In this document: in pieces, positions 1 through 6,394 of the stretch
How positions within the stretch are numbered: position 1 is the first letter of the stretch
Layout of the letters: every line of letters starts with the position of its first letter
DNA from: a virus
Virus record (IMG/VR): IMGVR_UViG_3300012920_007062
Location: 1-21,880 of that record
Length of the DNA stretch: 21,880 bases
Reading direction: 5' to 3' (one strand)
The notes under the pieces: model-generated
What the model was told of the DNA's origin: nothing
Seen by the model: only the letters and a program-made list of their open reading frames with translations
Databases searched by the model: none
Position numbers and translations under genes: made by a program

Positions 1-73
1 ACTTTTTTTCGTCTGTTTCAAAGAACATACTAAAAGCATCACCGTTGTTTGTGTTAAAAAAATTATATGTCAT
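1..73 (-). CDS. Unknown protein, N-terminal fragment (runs off left edge)
   Basis: The ATG at 71-73 overlaps the TGA stop of the upstream 56-residue gene as ATGA, and the frame stays open for 24 codons to the window edge. The visible N-terminus begins MTYNFFNTNNGDAFSMFFE. The only support is the ATGA coupling, which continues the chain of overlaps seen in the preceding genes. No family can be assigned from so short a piece. Confidence 0.5.
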   Translation of the reverse strand, partial: MTYNFFNTNNGDAFSMFFETDEKK

Positions 74-240
74 TCGCCTACTCCAAAACATGGTAGTATA
101 GGAGTCATCTTACAGTATTTTCCATAATCATCATGTCCTACACTCATATAAGTTATGCCCATTGGCACAAATAAAATAAAGCCTACTAGTATTAAAGTAG
201 CCCAACCAAGTCCTCTTGTTGTACAATAATTCTCACTCAT
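70..240 (-). CDS. Small single-span membrane protein (56 aa)
   Basis: The preferred start is the ATG at 238-240 (MSENYCTTRG), because it overlaps the TGA of the upstream 43-residue ORF as ATGA. An in-frame ATG four codons upstream lies inside that ORF. Residues about 11-31 (GLGWATLILVGFILFVPMG) form one hydrophobic segment, followed by a polar C-terminal part with two cysteines. The gene is the third in a coupled series after the DoxX-like gene, so it is probably co-expressed with it. I recognise no family. A small accessory membrane subunit is possible but is only inferred from context. Confidence 0.65.
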   Translation of the reverse strand: MSENYCTTRGLGWATLILVGFILFVPMGITYMSVGHDDYGKYCKMTPILPCFGVGE

Positions 241-368
241 AAGTTTATCCATTCTATTCTACCAACATAATGAGCATCTAATGTATCTCTATAGTCCATT
301 GCGTCCCACTCATTGTCAAATATGCGTGATACAACTCTATCTCTAAAATATCCAATTATTTTTATCAT
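237..368 (-). CDS. Small hypothetical protein (43 aa)
   Basis: The ORF begins MIKIIGYFRDRVVSRIF and ends WINL. Its ATG (366-368) overlaps the TGA stop of the DoxX-like gene (365-367), and its own TGA (237-239) overlaps the ATG of the next small membrane gene. This double ATGA arrangement is the main reason to accept so short an ORF. It is soluble and charged, with aromatic residues near the C-terminus. No function is recognised. Confidence 0.6.
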   Translation of the reverse strand: MIKIIGYFRDRVVSRIFDNEWDAMDYRDTLDAHYVGRIEWINL

Positions 369-793
369 GTCAATCTATTTCCTCTGAGTGCAAATACCAA
401 TCCACCTACCCATAAGAATACATGTAAGTTGTCATATAGTATTACGTCCATAATGCTTGCTGGTTCGCCTATCCAAATTACACCTGTCATAATACAACAC
501 AATGTAATACCACTAAAACGTGTAATAGTATCACCTATCCAAGGCCAATTTGCTAACCACTTGTTATCCATTAATCCTCCTGCAAGAAGTCCAAGTCCTC
601 CTAACAGTTCACCATAAGCAACAAACCACCAAACAAGATACGGCAAGTCAAATGAACTTGCCGTTTCTATGTCTACTGGAATTTTGTCTAATCCTTGTTG
701 GATAAAAACTATTGCTAGAGGTATTCTGAGTAACCAGTGACTCAAACAAAACTCTGGTAACCGATTACTAATACTACTAAGTTTTTTAAACAT
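365..793 (-). CDS. DoxX-like integral membrane protein
   Basis: This 142-residue protein has four hydrophobic segments at about residues 20-36, 53-72, 92-110 and 120-137. Its first helix region carries the DoxX-family pattern RxxLAxxFxxxGxDK (RIPLAIVFIQQGLDK). DoxX and DoxD proteins are small four-helix membrane proteins linked in some organisms to quinol oxidation or redox stress, and many have no defined role. The gene has a CTGGAG ribosome binding site and a TATAAATA late promoter (810-817) 16 nt before its ATG. It follows pseudoazurin and is coupled by ATGA to the next small ORF. The neighbouring blue copper protein makes a respiratory or redox role plausible, but that is inference. Confidence 0.75.
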   Translation of the reverse strand: MFKKLSSISNRLPEFCLSHWLLRIPLAIVFIQQGLDKIPVDIETASSFDLPYLVWWFVAYGELLGGLGLLAGGLMDNKWLANWPWIGDTITRFSGITLCCIMTGVIWIGEPASIMDVILYDNLHVFLWVGGLVFALRGNRLT

Positions 794-809
794 TTATTCT
801 CCAGTTTTT

Positions 810-817
810 TATTTATA
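810..817 (-). promoter_or_regulatory. T4-type late promoter for the DoxX-like gene
   Basis: The minus strand reads TATAAATA, an exact match to the T4 late consensus. It lies 16 nt before the ATG at 793, leaving room for the CTGGAG ribosome binding site. The TAA stop of pseudoazurin (813-815) is embedded in the motif. Confidence 0.7.
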
Positions 818-1268
818 GTTCTGAAATCAATTTCTTCAATAACTTTTTACTTTTACCACGTACTTTTGCTTTTGCAATAGCATCTACGTTTGACGTATCT
901 TCGCCTACTACTACAAGTCCAATCATGCCCATACTAGCATGTGGAGTACACTGATACAAGTATACACCCGGAGTATCAAATGTCAATACCACTTCTTTAC
1001 CATTTTTACTTTTCTTTGGTAGATCCCAACCATCTGGACCTGCAATAAAATGTACATTGTGTCCTTTGGTAGTTGGTGTCCATGTTATAGTATCTCCAAC
1101 ATCAATTCTTGCGATATCTTCACTGTATACCATTTTTGCACCATCATCTCTGCGGTTAAGCATTTCTACTTCCATATCTGCCGCATATAATGTTGGTGTT
1201 ACTACTACTGCCATAATTAATGTTAAAAATAGTGCTGTAATTTTTAGTCTTCTGAGATCTTGTGTCAT
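813..1268 (-). CDS. Pseudoazurin-like blue copper protein (periplasmic)
   Basis: The 151-residue precursor has a signal peptide: basic N-terminus, hydrophobic core at about 9-25 and a TLYAA cleavage region near residue 30. The mature start (ADMEVEMLNRRDDG) resembles pseudoazurin. The four type 1 copper ligands are in place: H70 in KGHNVHF, then C107, H110 and M115 in YQCTPHASMGM, with family spacing. Pseudoazurins carry electrons in the periplasm, for example between cytochromes and nitrite reductase. A lysine-rich C-terminal tail (about 132-147) matches the usual basic docking surface in character. The ATG overlaps the stop of the preceding 44-residue ORF. Cyanophages carry the related plastocyanin; a pseudoazurin in a phage without photosynthesis genes is notable. 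Confidence 0.88.
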   Translation of the reverse strand: MTQDLRRLKITALFLTLIMAVVVTPTLYAADMEVEMLNRRDDGAKMVYSEDIARIDVGDTITWTPTTKGHNVHFIAGPDGWDLPKKSKNGKEVVLTFDTPGVYLYQCTPHASMGMIGLVVVGEDTSNVDAIAKAKVRGKSKKLLKKLISEL

Positions 1269-1399
1269 TTTTTTACCTTTTCTAATTCTTTTATTTCCAT
1301 CATTAGTCTTTTTGCATCTTCGTGATAGCCTAAACGTGTCATATGAGCCGCCGCTCTTGCTCTGCCTATTGTTTCAAACCAATCCATTAAACAACGCAT
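1265..1399 (-). CDS. Small hypothetical protein (44 aa)
   Basis: The ATG (1397-1399) overlaps the TAA of the upstream gene as TAATG, and the TGA (1265-1267) overlaps the pseudoazurin ATG. A second in-frame Met at residue 5 (MDWFETIGRARAAAH) is another possible start. The protein is short, helical and basic, with the stretch GRARAAAHMTRLGYHEDAKR in its middle. It has no membrane segment and no recognised family. Its position suggests that its translation sets the level of pseudoazurin. Confidence 0.65.
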   Translation of the reverse strand: MRCLMDWFETIGRARAAAHMTRLGYHEDAKRLMMEIKELEKVKK

Positions 1400-1554
1400 T
1401 AAATCCATCCTTTAAGATTAGGATTTACGTTGCCATAAAGAATCGCTTTTTGTCTTTGTTCTAAGTCTACTAAATCTACTGAATTTGCTAGATATTTTTC
1501 GACGGGATTTTGTCTTTCCCAGCCAAATTTAAATAATTTTCTAAACCATTTCAT
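1399..1554 (-). CDS. DUF3563-like small protein (51 aa)
   Basis: The ATG (1552-1554) overlaps the TGA of the upstream gene as ATGA, and the TAA (1399-1401) overlaps the next ATG. The central segment EKYLANSVDLVDLEQRQK resembles the YLAxSVDLxDLExR core of the short proteobacterial DUF3563 family, which I recall from memory and did not search. The N-terminus is basic and aromatic (MKWFRKLFKFGWERQ). The function of that family is unknown. Confidence 0.65.
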   Translation of the reverse strand: MKWFRKLFKFGWERQNPVEKYLANSVDLVDLEQRQKAILYGNVNPNLKGWI

Positions 1555-1712
1555 TTTGTCCATGCTCCTGTTCTTTCATATTCGTCCAGTAATCTACGAT
1601 ATTCATGTTGCCAATCTTTTTTGTATTCTGTTTTCGCATAAGTGAGTATATCTGATGCGGCACTGTTATGTCGACCAAACACGCTCACAAGTACATTGAC
1701 TAAACTAGTCAT
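1551..1712 (-). CDS. Small hypothetical protein (53 aa), first gene of the pseudoazurin chain
   Basis: The ATG at 1710-1712 is preceded by a strong AAAGGAG ribosome binding site 7 nt away. The product begins MTSLVNVLVSVFGRH and continues with a charged helical segment (YAKTEYKKDWQHEYRRLLDE). Its TGA overlaps the ATG of the DUF3563-like gene. It is the only gene in this chain with a strong independent ribosome binding site, so the three genes that follow probably depend on its translation. No family is recognised. Confidence 0.7.
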   Translation of the reverse strand: MTSLVNVLVSVFGRHNSAASDILTYAKTEYKKDWQHEYRRLLDEYERTGAWTK

Positions 1713-1925
1713 AACTTGTCTCCTTTAATTTAGTTTGGATGCTTGAGGGAAGCAATACCCCGGTCTGTTTCCGGCGTCACTTAGTCTTTCCCAAGTGCCA
1801 CTCATTTTTTCTGAGCTGAGGTCGCTCTAGATATGAACCGAACTGTTCACTGATATTTAGTACAGTAAGGCTGACCTAAGCCATGTTTTTAATGCATAAC
1901 GCCTGCGTAATATTTACACACCTTA
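1713..1925 (-). ncRNA. Intergenic leader with several potential RNA helices
   Basis: About 210 nt without a credible ORF separate the 358-residue gene from the pseudoazurin chain. In the minus-strand RNA I see a GGCU/AGCC hairpin, an ACUG/CAGU hairpin, and a CUUG-GGAA helix (1788-1795 with 1742-1751) enclosing a CCGG/CCGG hairpin (1760-1774). Two overlapping helices share one segment and cannot form together: GAGC/GCUC (1813-1816 with 1824-1827) and CUCA/UGAG (1801-1804 with 1812-1815). The region ends about 17 nt before an AAAGGAG ribosome binding site. I could not match it to any riboswitch class I know. It could be a regulatory leader or simply a processed 3' UTR. Confidence 0.35.
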
Positions 1926-3002
1926 TTACATTTTTGATTTATTAAGTGTAAGTTGTGCCCATTGTTCTCTGCCGGCACCAGCTTGAGACGGAATCATGCT
2001 TATAGCTCTTGATTGAGCATGTCCACTTTTAGTAAAAGCAATTAAGTCGTTGTCATTTTTAATCATAGCAAATTTTTCATTTGCAAAACTACACAACATA
2101 AGAGCATCAAAATCATCTCTGTTTTTATACCATGCAAAGTTTGCTCGTAGATATGCCTCTTCAATAGCAACAGGATCATCTGTTCTCATAAAGGCATCTA
2201 TTACTGGGCCTGCAAAACTTTCTAAATCCATAGTAATAAGGTCTTTTATAATTGCACCTCTGAGTTGTTTGCTTTCATTATCATTCAATGGCAAGTCTTG
2301 CACAAGTGGTGGTATAAATTTATTGAAACCTAAACTACCAGCGGCATTGTTTTTAAGTGTTGCCATGACTGTGGGAATACGTTCTGCATACTTTTGTAAT
2401 GCTTGTGTTTTTGCTTTTTGTGATCCTCCGCCATATCCAATTCTACCGCCAGTACTAGATACTGCTGACTTTAATTCAACTTTGCCGATTCCATCAAAGT
2501 CTAAATCACCTTCACCTGCCGCAAGTCTAATTTGATTACTCAAACATGCTAGTGCATATTCGCCAGGACCTTTTTGTTTTTTACCAACACCATAGGTTTT
2601 TAATGCATGAAATACTTTTATTGCTGATGGATGAGTAAACACTTGACTAAAAGATGTTAAAGGCGAATTTAACGCTTGTAGATTGATTACTCCGCCTTTT
2701 TCTAACTGTGCTATCATTCCTTGTAGTGATTTATAATCATTATCAGATTGTGAAATAATCTGAGTCATGTCTTGTATTACTTGTTGTTTTTCATTATCGC
2801 TTAATGGTTCACCTTCAAGTGGTACTGCAAAAGCATTAGAAATATTTTGTCCTATTTGCCCTGTATTTAGAATTTTATAAATTCTATCAAGTAGTTTTGC
2901 ATCTTGTTCGTTGTCAGCACGAAGACCACTGATAGCAGAAATTATTCCTTGTTTTTCTGCTTCTAAATCATCATACTCTTTTAAAAACTGTGTTGCTCTC
3001 AT
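1926..3002 (-). CDS. Unknown phage protein with possible PD-(D/E)xK nuclease signature
   Basis: The 358-residue protein has a helical, charged N-terminal half that begins MRATQFLKEYDDLEAEKQ. At residues 145-180 it reads GPGEYALACL, then AAGEGDLDFDGIGKVELKSA. The pattern E148, D166 and E176-x-K178 on a predicted beta hairpin fits the E..D..ExK arrangement of PD-(D/E)xK nucleases, but the fold is not proven. A glycine-rich stretch follows (SSTGGRIGYGGGSQ). Similar long hypothetical proteins occur in T4-like cyanophages as far as I recall. It is transcribed from a GATAAATA promoter only 5 nt before the ATG, with no Shine-Dalgarno sequence, so it is probably a late gene. A structural role is an alternative. 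Confidence 0.75.
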   Translation of the reverse strand: MRATQFLKEYDDLEAEKQGIISAISGLRADNEQDAKLLDRIYKILNTGQIGQNISNAFAVPLEGEPLSDNEKQQVIQDMTQIISQSDNDYKSLQGMIAQLEKGGVINLQALNSPLTSFSQVFTHPSAIKVFHALKTYGVGKKQKGPGEYALACLSNQIRLAAGEGDLDFDGIGKVELKSAVSSTGGRIGYGGGSQKAKTQALQKYAERIPTVMATLKNNAAGSLGFNKFIPPLVQDLPLNDNESKQLRGAIIKDLITMDLESFAGPVIDAFMRTDDPVAIEEAYLRANFAWYKNRDDFDALMLCSFANEKFAMIKNDNDLIAFTKSGHAQSRAISMIPSQAGAGREQWAQLTLNKSKM

Positions 3003-3007
3003 GCTAT

Positions 3008-3015
3008 TATTTATC
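3008..3015 (-). promoter_or_regulatory. Late promoter with 5-nt gap to ATG
   Basis: The minus strand reads GATAAATA, then ATAGC, then the ATG of the 358-residue gene. The gap is too short for a ribosome binding site, so the transcript is predicted to start at or next to the ATG. Confidence 0.6.
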
Positions 3016-3017
3016 AG

Positions 3018-4292
3018 TTAACTTTGGTTTGACAAAACGTATTCTAATTCAGGAAACACAGTATGCCAAGATTCATTTCTTACTCTATCATAAAGTGACA
3101 ATGTAGACAATAAATCTAAATTAGGTTGCTGATCACTGTGTATAAATTTTATAAGTCCGTCTATCCATCCTAAAATATTTTCTATTTGGTCAAGATTATA
3201 ACTTTGTTTTAACCATTCTTTGTGTCCTTTCCATCTATCAACTACACGATTTTTATAATCATCAGGTAGATTTCTAATACAAAATTCCTGAGGAAAAAAC
3301 AACGGATGAAATCTAAAGTGATTAGGGTGAGCTAACAATTCCTGTTCAAGCCATTCTTGATGAAAGTCAGGCAAATGTAAAACATTTAAAATACTTACAG
3401 TAGGTGTGATTTCAAATTGAATATCCGGACAGTGTTCCAACATTAGATTTCTATTTTCTACAACTTGATTCCAATCTAAACCTTTTCGTATGTACTCACC
3501 TCGCTCCCAAGCACCATCTAAGCTAGCATGTACTTTGACTTCTTTGAATGGTTTCCATAGATCAAACAAATTTCTATTTTTGTATTTTAATTGGCTAAAG
3601 TTAGTTGTGTAATCAATTGAAATATCTTTTGCTTTGTTATTTGCGATCCAATAGTCCATTACATGCCAATGTTCTCTTGTTACAAAAGGTTCTCCTCCTG
3701 CCCAATACACACCTTCGGTTACATCTATTAAATTTAATATTTCATCAAGCAGTTTGTCTTTGTCAGTAATTTGTATAAATTTCTTTTCAGCTACGCTTTT
3801 AGGCACAGAACCATGTGCTTTTTCATAGTCATCATACCAACTACTACTCCAAGTTGGGTTACATGTTCTACACTTTAAGTTACATATATTGCTGAAACGA
3901 ATATCCATGTATACAAAATTTGGATCTGGATGCGATCCATCTTCTTGTGTTTGCAATACTTTGTTAAAATGGTTCTCTCCATATCTTAAATTTAAACTTT
4001 TTCTTAGCGAATAAGCATCTGCATTTTTTTCAAGTTCGTAACAGTTTGTACAATATTTACTGGCTTTGCCATTTAACATATCCAACCGTAGTTGTTTTAA
4101 ATTAGTAGAGTTCCAAATTTCTTTTAGTGTATTTTTGTGTGTATCGCCAAGTTGATCTTTTGTAGGTGTGTTAGTAACACAGCAAGGCATGACTGTACCA
4201 GTGGGCCAAACATGCAGATGTATCCATGGAGCCATACAAAATACATTTGATTTTTCTAATTGTTCATAGGTTGGTATTTTTTTGGTCGACAT
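3018..4292 (-). CDS. Radical SAM protein with N-terminal twitch-type cysteine domain
   Basis: The protein has 424 residues. The radical SAM cluster motif CxxxCxxC is C137, C141, C144 in SNICNLKCRTC, and the SAM-binding GGEP motif is at 199-202. Ahead of it lies a cysteine-rich domain with FCMAPW (18-23), PCC (36-38) and CTNC (81-84), as in the N-terminal twitch radical SAM family. The N-terminal domain would bind an auxiliary Fe-S cluster. These enzymes often modify peptides, but the substrate here is unknown and I see no obvious precursor peptide gene. It follows GMP reductase closely (6 nt gap), so it should belong to the clpS-guaC transcription unit. The ribosome binding site is weak. Confidence 0.88.
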   Translation of the reverse strand: MSTKKIPTYEQLEKSNVFCMAPWIHLHVWPTGTVMPCCVTNTPTKDQLGDTHKNTLKEIWNSTNLKQLRLDMLNGKASKYCTNCYELEKNADAYSLRKSLNLRYGENHFNKVLQTQEDGSHPDPNFVYMDIRFSNICNLKCRTCNPTWSSSWYDDYEKAHGSVPKSVAEKKFIQITDKDKLLDEILNLIDVTEGVYWAGGEPFVTREHWHVMDYWIANNKAKDISIDYTTNFSQLKYKNRNLFDLWKPFKEVKVHASLDGAWERGEYIRKGLDWNQVVENRNLMLEHCPDIQFEITPTVSILNVLHLPDFHQEWLEQELLAHPNHFRFHPLFFPQEFCIRNLPDDYKNRVVDRWKGHKEWLKQSYNLDQIENILGWIDGLIKFIHSDQQPNLDLLSTLSLYDRVRNESWHTVFPELEYVLSNQS

Positions 4293-4298
4293 AAATTG

Positions 4299-5417
4299 TT
4301 AGTTACCTGTAGTGGTAGCTTCATACGTTCGATTGAACTGATTGTGTACTCTGACAAAGGTTGTGCATTTGGCTAGTTGTTTTAATTTAATAGCACCAAC
4401 ATAAGTTAGTGTGCTTCTCACACCACCTAATACGTCTTGTAATGTAGTAATTACAGGTCCTCTGTATGGTACTAGAACTGTGCGTCCTTCACTGCTACGA
4501 TAATCTTTTAGACCGTCAAAGTGTTTATCATTAGCAGTTTTACTGCTCATACCATAGAACTGCACAAACCGTTTTTCTTCAATGACTCTACTGTCACCAT
4601 TTATTTCGTTTGTAAAATATCTTTTGGTAATTACTTCCCCGCCACCTTCATCATGCCCAGCAAGCATACCGCCAAGCATAACAAAATCTGCACCTCCTGC
4701 AAAGGCCTTTGCAACATCACCGGGACAAGTACAGCCACCATCAGCAATAATATGTCCGCCGAGACCATGCGCCGCGTCAGCACATTCAATAACCGCAGAC
4801 AATTGGGGATAGCCCACCCCAGTCTGTATGCGAGTCGTACAAACCGACCCTGGACCGATTCCGACTTTGACGATGTCTGCTCCATTTAATATTAACTCCT
4901 GTGTTTGATCTGCGGTAACAACATTACCTGCAATAATTACTATGTTAGGATACTGTTGTCTAAATTCTTTTACATATTCAATAAAACGTTGACTGTAACC
5001 ATTGGCTACATCAATACACACATATTTGAGTTGATCTCCAACTTGTTCGTACACATTTCTAAATTTTTGTAGGTCTTCGTCTTTGATACCAATACTCATT
5101 GCAACATTTTGTGTACGAAATGTTTGTGTGTCATCAAAATAGTCAACAAGTTCATTTACACTATATGTTTTGACAAGACATGTAAAAACATTAAATTCTG
5201 CTAGTCTATCAGCCATTTCGAATGTACCGACGCCATCCATGTTACTAGCCATAATAGGAATGCCTTCATAATGATATTCAGCATTTTCTTCATTAGCATA
5301 ATTAACAAATTCAAATTTACGTTCCATGCGTACTTCTTTACGTGAGCCCAAAGTACTACGTTTGGGTCGGATCAAGACATCGCTGTAATCCAACTTTACT
5401 TCATCTTCAATTCTCAT
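4299..5417 (-). CDS. guaC: GMP reductase
   Basis: The 372-residue TIM-barrel protein starts with the GMP reductase signature LDYSDVLIRPKRSTLGSR. The active-site loop GIGPGSVCTTR contains the catalytic cysteine C193, followed by TGVGYPQLSAV. The phosphate and flap regions are also present (DGGCTCPGD, FYGMSS, EGRTVLVPYRGP). It lacks the CBS domains of IMP dehydrogenase, and the TGVGYPQ sequence favours GMP reductase. The enzyme converts GMP and NADPH to IMP and ammonia, feeding purine back toward AMP. It is about 25 residues longer than the E. coli enzyme, partly through an insert near residues 36-52. The ATG directly abuts the TAA of clpS, so the two are co-translated. The phage may use it to favour adenine nucleotides, which is inference. 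Confidence 0.9.
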   Translation of the reverse strand: MRIEDEVKLDYSDVLIRPKRSTLGSRKEVRMERKFEFVNYANEENAEYHYEGIPIMASNMDGVGTFEMADRLAEFNVFTCLVKTYSVNELVDYFDDTQTFRTQNVAMSIGIKDEDLQKFRNVYEQVGDQLKYVCIDVANGYSQRFIEYVKEFRQQYPNIVIIAGNVVTADQTQELILNGADIVKVGIGPGSVCTTRIQTGVGYPQLSAVIECADAAHGLGGHIIADGGCTCPGDVAKAFAGGADFVMLGGMLAGHDEGGGEVITKRYFTNEINGDSRVIEEKRFVQFYGMSSKTANDKHFDGLKDYRSSEGRTVLVPYRGPVITTLQDVLGGVRSTLTYVGAIKLKQLAKCTTFVRVHNQFNRTYEATTTGN

Positions 5418-5720
5418 TTAAACCTCTTCTATGTCTAAGGCAAGGGGATATCCTGCACTACGGCTAATCATAGTGCTTTCAGCAACTTTTTGTTCTGCTA
5501 TTTCGTAGTAGTAAATTCCAGCAACACCTTTACCTTCATTGTGGACTTGTGTCGTGATAGTTTTTGCTTCTTCTTCATTATGACCAAAAATACTTTTTAG
5601 TAATTCGATTACAAACTCAATTGGAGTAGTGTTATCGTTATGAAGCACGACTCTAAATTTATTAGGTCGTTTTATAACAATATCTGTGTTTTTTTCTACT
5701 ATTGTTTGTGTTGCTTCCAT
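5418..5720 (-). CDS. clpS: ClpS adaptor protein
   Basis: The 100-residue protein matches the ClpS core: FRVVLHNDNTTPIEFVIELL, then VHNEGKGVAGIYYYEIAEQK, then a GYPLALDIEE C-terminus. N28, D29 and H60 correspond to the residues that grip N-degron substrates in ClpS. ClpS delivers such proteins to ClpAP. The ATG at 5718-5720 is chosen because the family N-terminus begins there. An in-frame ATG at 5762 lies inside the hairpin that follows hsp20. A GATAAATA promoter sits 5 nt upstream with no Shine-Dalgarno sequence. guaC follows without a gap. A phage ClpS could redirect host proteolysis or block N-degron turnover of phage proteins; which one is not visible. Confidence 0.92.
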   Translation of the reverse strand: MEATQTIVEKNTDIVIKRPNKFRVVLHNDNTTPIEFVIELLKSIFGHNEEEAKTITTQVHNEGKGVAGIYYYEIAEQKVAESTMISRSAGYPLALDIEEV

Positions 5721-5725
5721 ACTAA

Positions 5726-5733
5726 TATTTATC
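5726..5733 (-). promoter_or_regulatory. Late promoter with 5-nt gap to clpS ATG
   Basis: The minus strand reads GATAAATA, then TTAGT, then ATG. No ribosome binding site fits in the gap, which predicts a leaderless clpS transcript. Confidence 0.6.
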
Positions 5734-5740
5734 GTAAATC

Positions 5741-5762
5741 GTGGGAGGATTTCTCCCCCCAC
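5741..5762 (-). terminator. GNRA-capped hairpin after hsp20
   Basis: In minus-strand RNA, GUGGGGGGA (5762-5754) pairs with UCCUCCCAC (5749-5741) over 9 bp with one G-U pair, closed by a GAAA tetraloop. It starts 6 nt after the hsp20 stop and precedes the clpS promoter. There is no U tract, so it may protect the mRNA 3' end rather than terminate transcription by itself. Confidence 0.6.
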
Positions 5763-5768
5763 TTTATT

Positions 5769-6200
5769 TTATTTGATAGCGATTGTTTTAGGTTTCTTTT
5801 CCTCTGGAATGATTCGCTCTAGTTCAATATAAAGCATACCATTTTCCATTCTTGAACCTTGTACAACAATGTCATCACTCAGTGTAAAGTTTCTCTTGAA
5901 GCTTCTTTGTGCAATACCTTTGTGAATCCAATCCCATTTACCGGCTTCTACTTCACCTTCTGGATTGTGTTCAATGGTAAGTACACCATCTGCTACTGTG
6001 ATTTCTAAATCTTTTTTATCTACACCTGCTAGTGCGATTTCGATTTGAAACTTCTCACCATCTCTGATGATGTTGTATGGGGGATACCCTGTGCTTGAAG
6101 TATTATGTTCGATGTACTTGAACATATCGTCAAATACTCTATCGAATCCTACTGCATAGGGTGTAAGTTTATTAATGTCAAGGGTTGTTAATCTATTCAT
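5769..6200 (-). CDS. Small heat-shock protein, Hsp20/alpha-crystallin family
   Basis: This 143-residue protein has an IbpA-like layout. A short N-terminal arm (MNRLTTLDINKLTPYAVGFD) is followed by the alpha-crystallin domain at about 38-130, with YNIIRDGEKFQIEIALAGV, VLTIEHN, and the family-typical IAQRSFKRNFTLSDDI. The C-terminal tail contains TIAIK in place of a clear I-x-I anchor. Small heat-shock proteins hold unfolding proteins without ATP, and T4-like cyanophages commonly carry one. It has an AAAGGAGA ribosome binding site 6 nt before the ATG and a GATAAATA late promoter about 63 nt upstream, so unlike clpS it has a normal leader. Confidence 0.92.
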   Translation of the reverse strand: MNRLTTLDINKLTPYAVGFDRVFDDMFKYIEHNTSSTGYPPYNIIRDGEKFQIEIALAGVDKKDLEITVADGVLTIEHNPEGEVEAGKWDWIHKGIAQRSFKRNFTLSDDIVVQGSRMENGMLYIELERIIPEEKKPKTIAIK

Positions 6201-6262
6201 TTGCTATCTCCTTTATTAAGCAAGATTAATGTTAAGTAGACCCATCATTGGCATCTACACTG

Positions 6263-6394
6263 TTATTTATCATGTGAGAAGCTAACCTTGGCTTCTCGCG
6301 GGCATATTACGGTGCCAACCTTCTTGTTGTGTATTTCTTGTCTCACACACATATTCTTATCAGTATGGTCTGACTGTAATCCTATTACTGTCAT
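6263..6394 (-). CDS. Possible small ORF (43 aa) overlapping the structured RNA
   Basis: An ATG at 6392-6394 opens 43 codons (MTVIGLQSDHTDKNMC at the start, VSFSHDK at the end) that stop at TAA within GATAAATAA. No ribosome binding site lies at a proper distance: the nearest GGAGG is 31 nt away and paired in a hairpin. Ending inside a late promoter is a pattern shared with real genes here. The ORF may still be chance within the 3' half of a noncoding RNA. Confidence 0.25.
   Translation of the reverse strand: MTVIGLQSDHTDKNMCVRQEIHNKKVGTVICPREAKVSFSHDK
6264..6271 (-). promoter_or_regulatory. T4-type late promoter for hsp20
   Basis: The minus strand reads GATAAATA, 63 nt before the hsp20 ATG. 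The predicted transcript keeps the AAAGGAGA ribosome binding site. The TAA of a possible 43-codon ORF (6263-6394) overlaps the motif. Confidence 0.6.

Noticed and set aside
1057-1464. Plus-strand 135-codon ORF
   Set aside because: It is antisense to pseudoazurin and two coupled small ORFs and looks compositional.
4631-4885. Minus-strand 84-codon ORF inside guaC
   Set aside because: It is an out-of-frame shadow of a well-supported gene, with no ribosome binding site or motif.
4299-5417. IMP dehydrogenase instead of GMP reductase
   Set aside because: There is no CBS region, and the N-terminal and active-site loop patterns match GMP reductase better.
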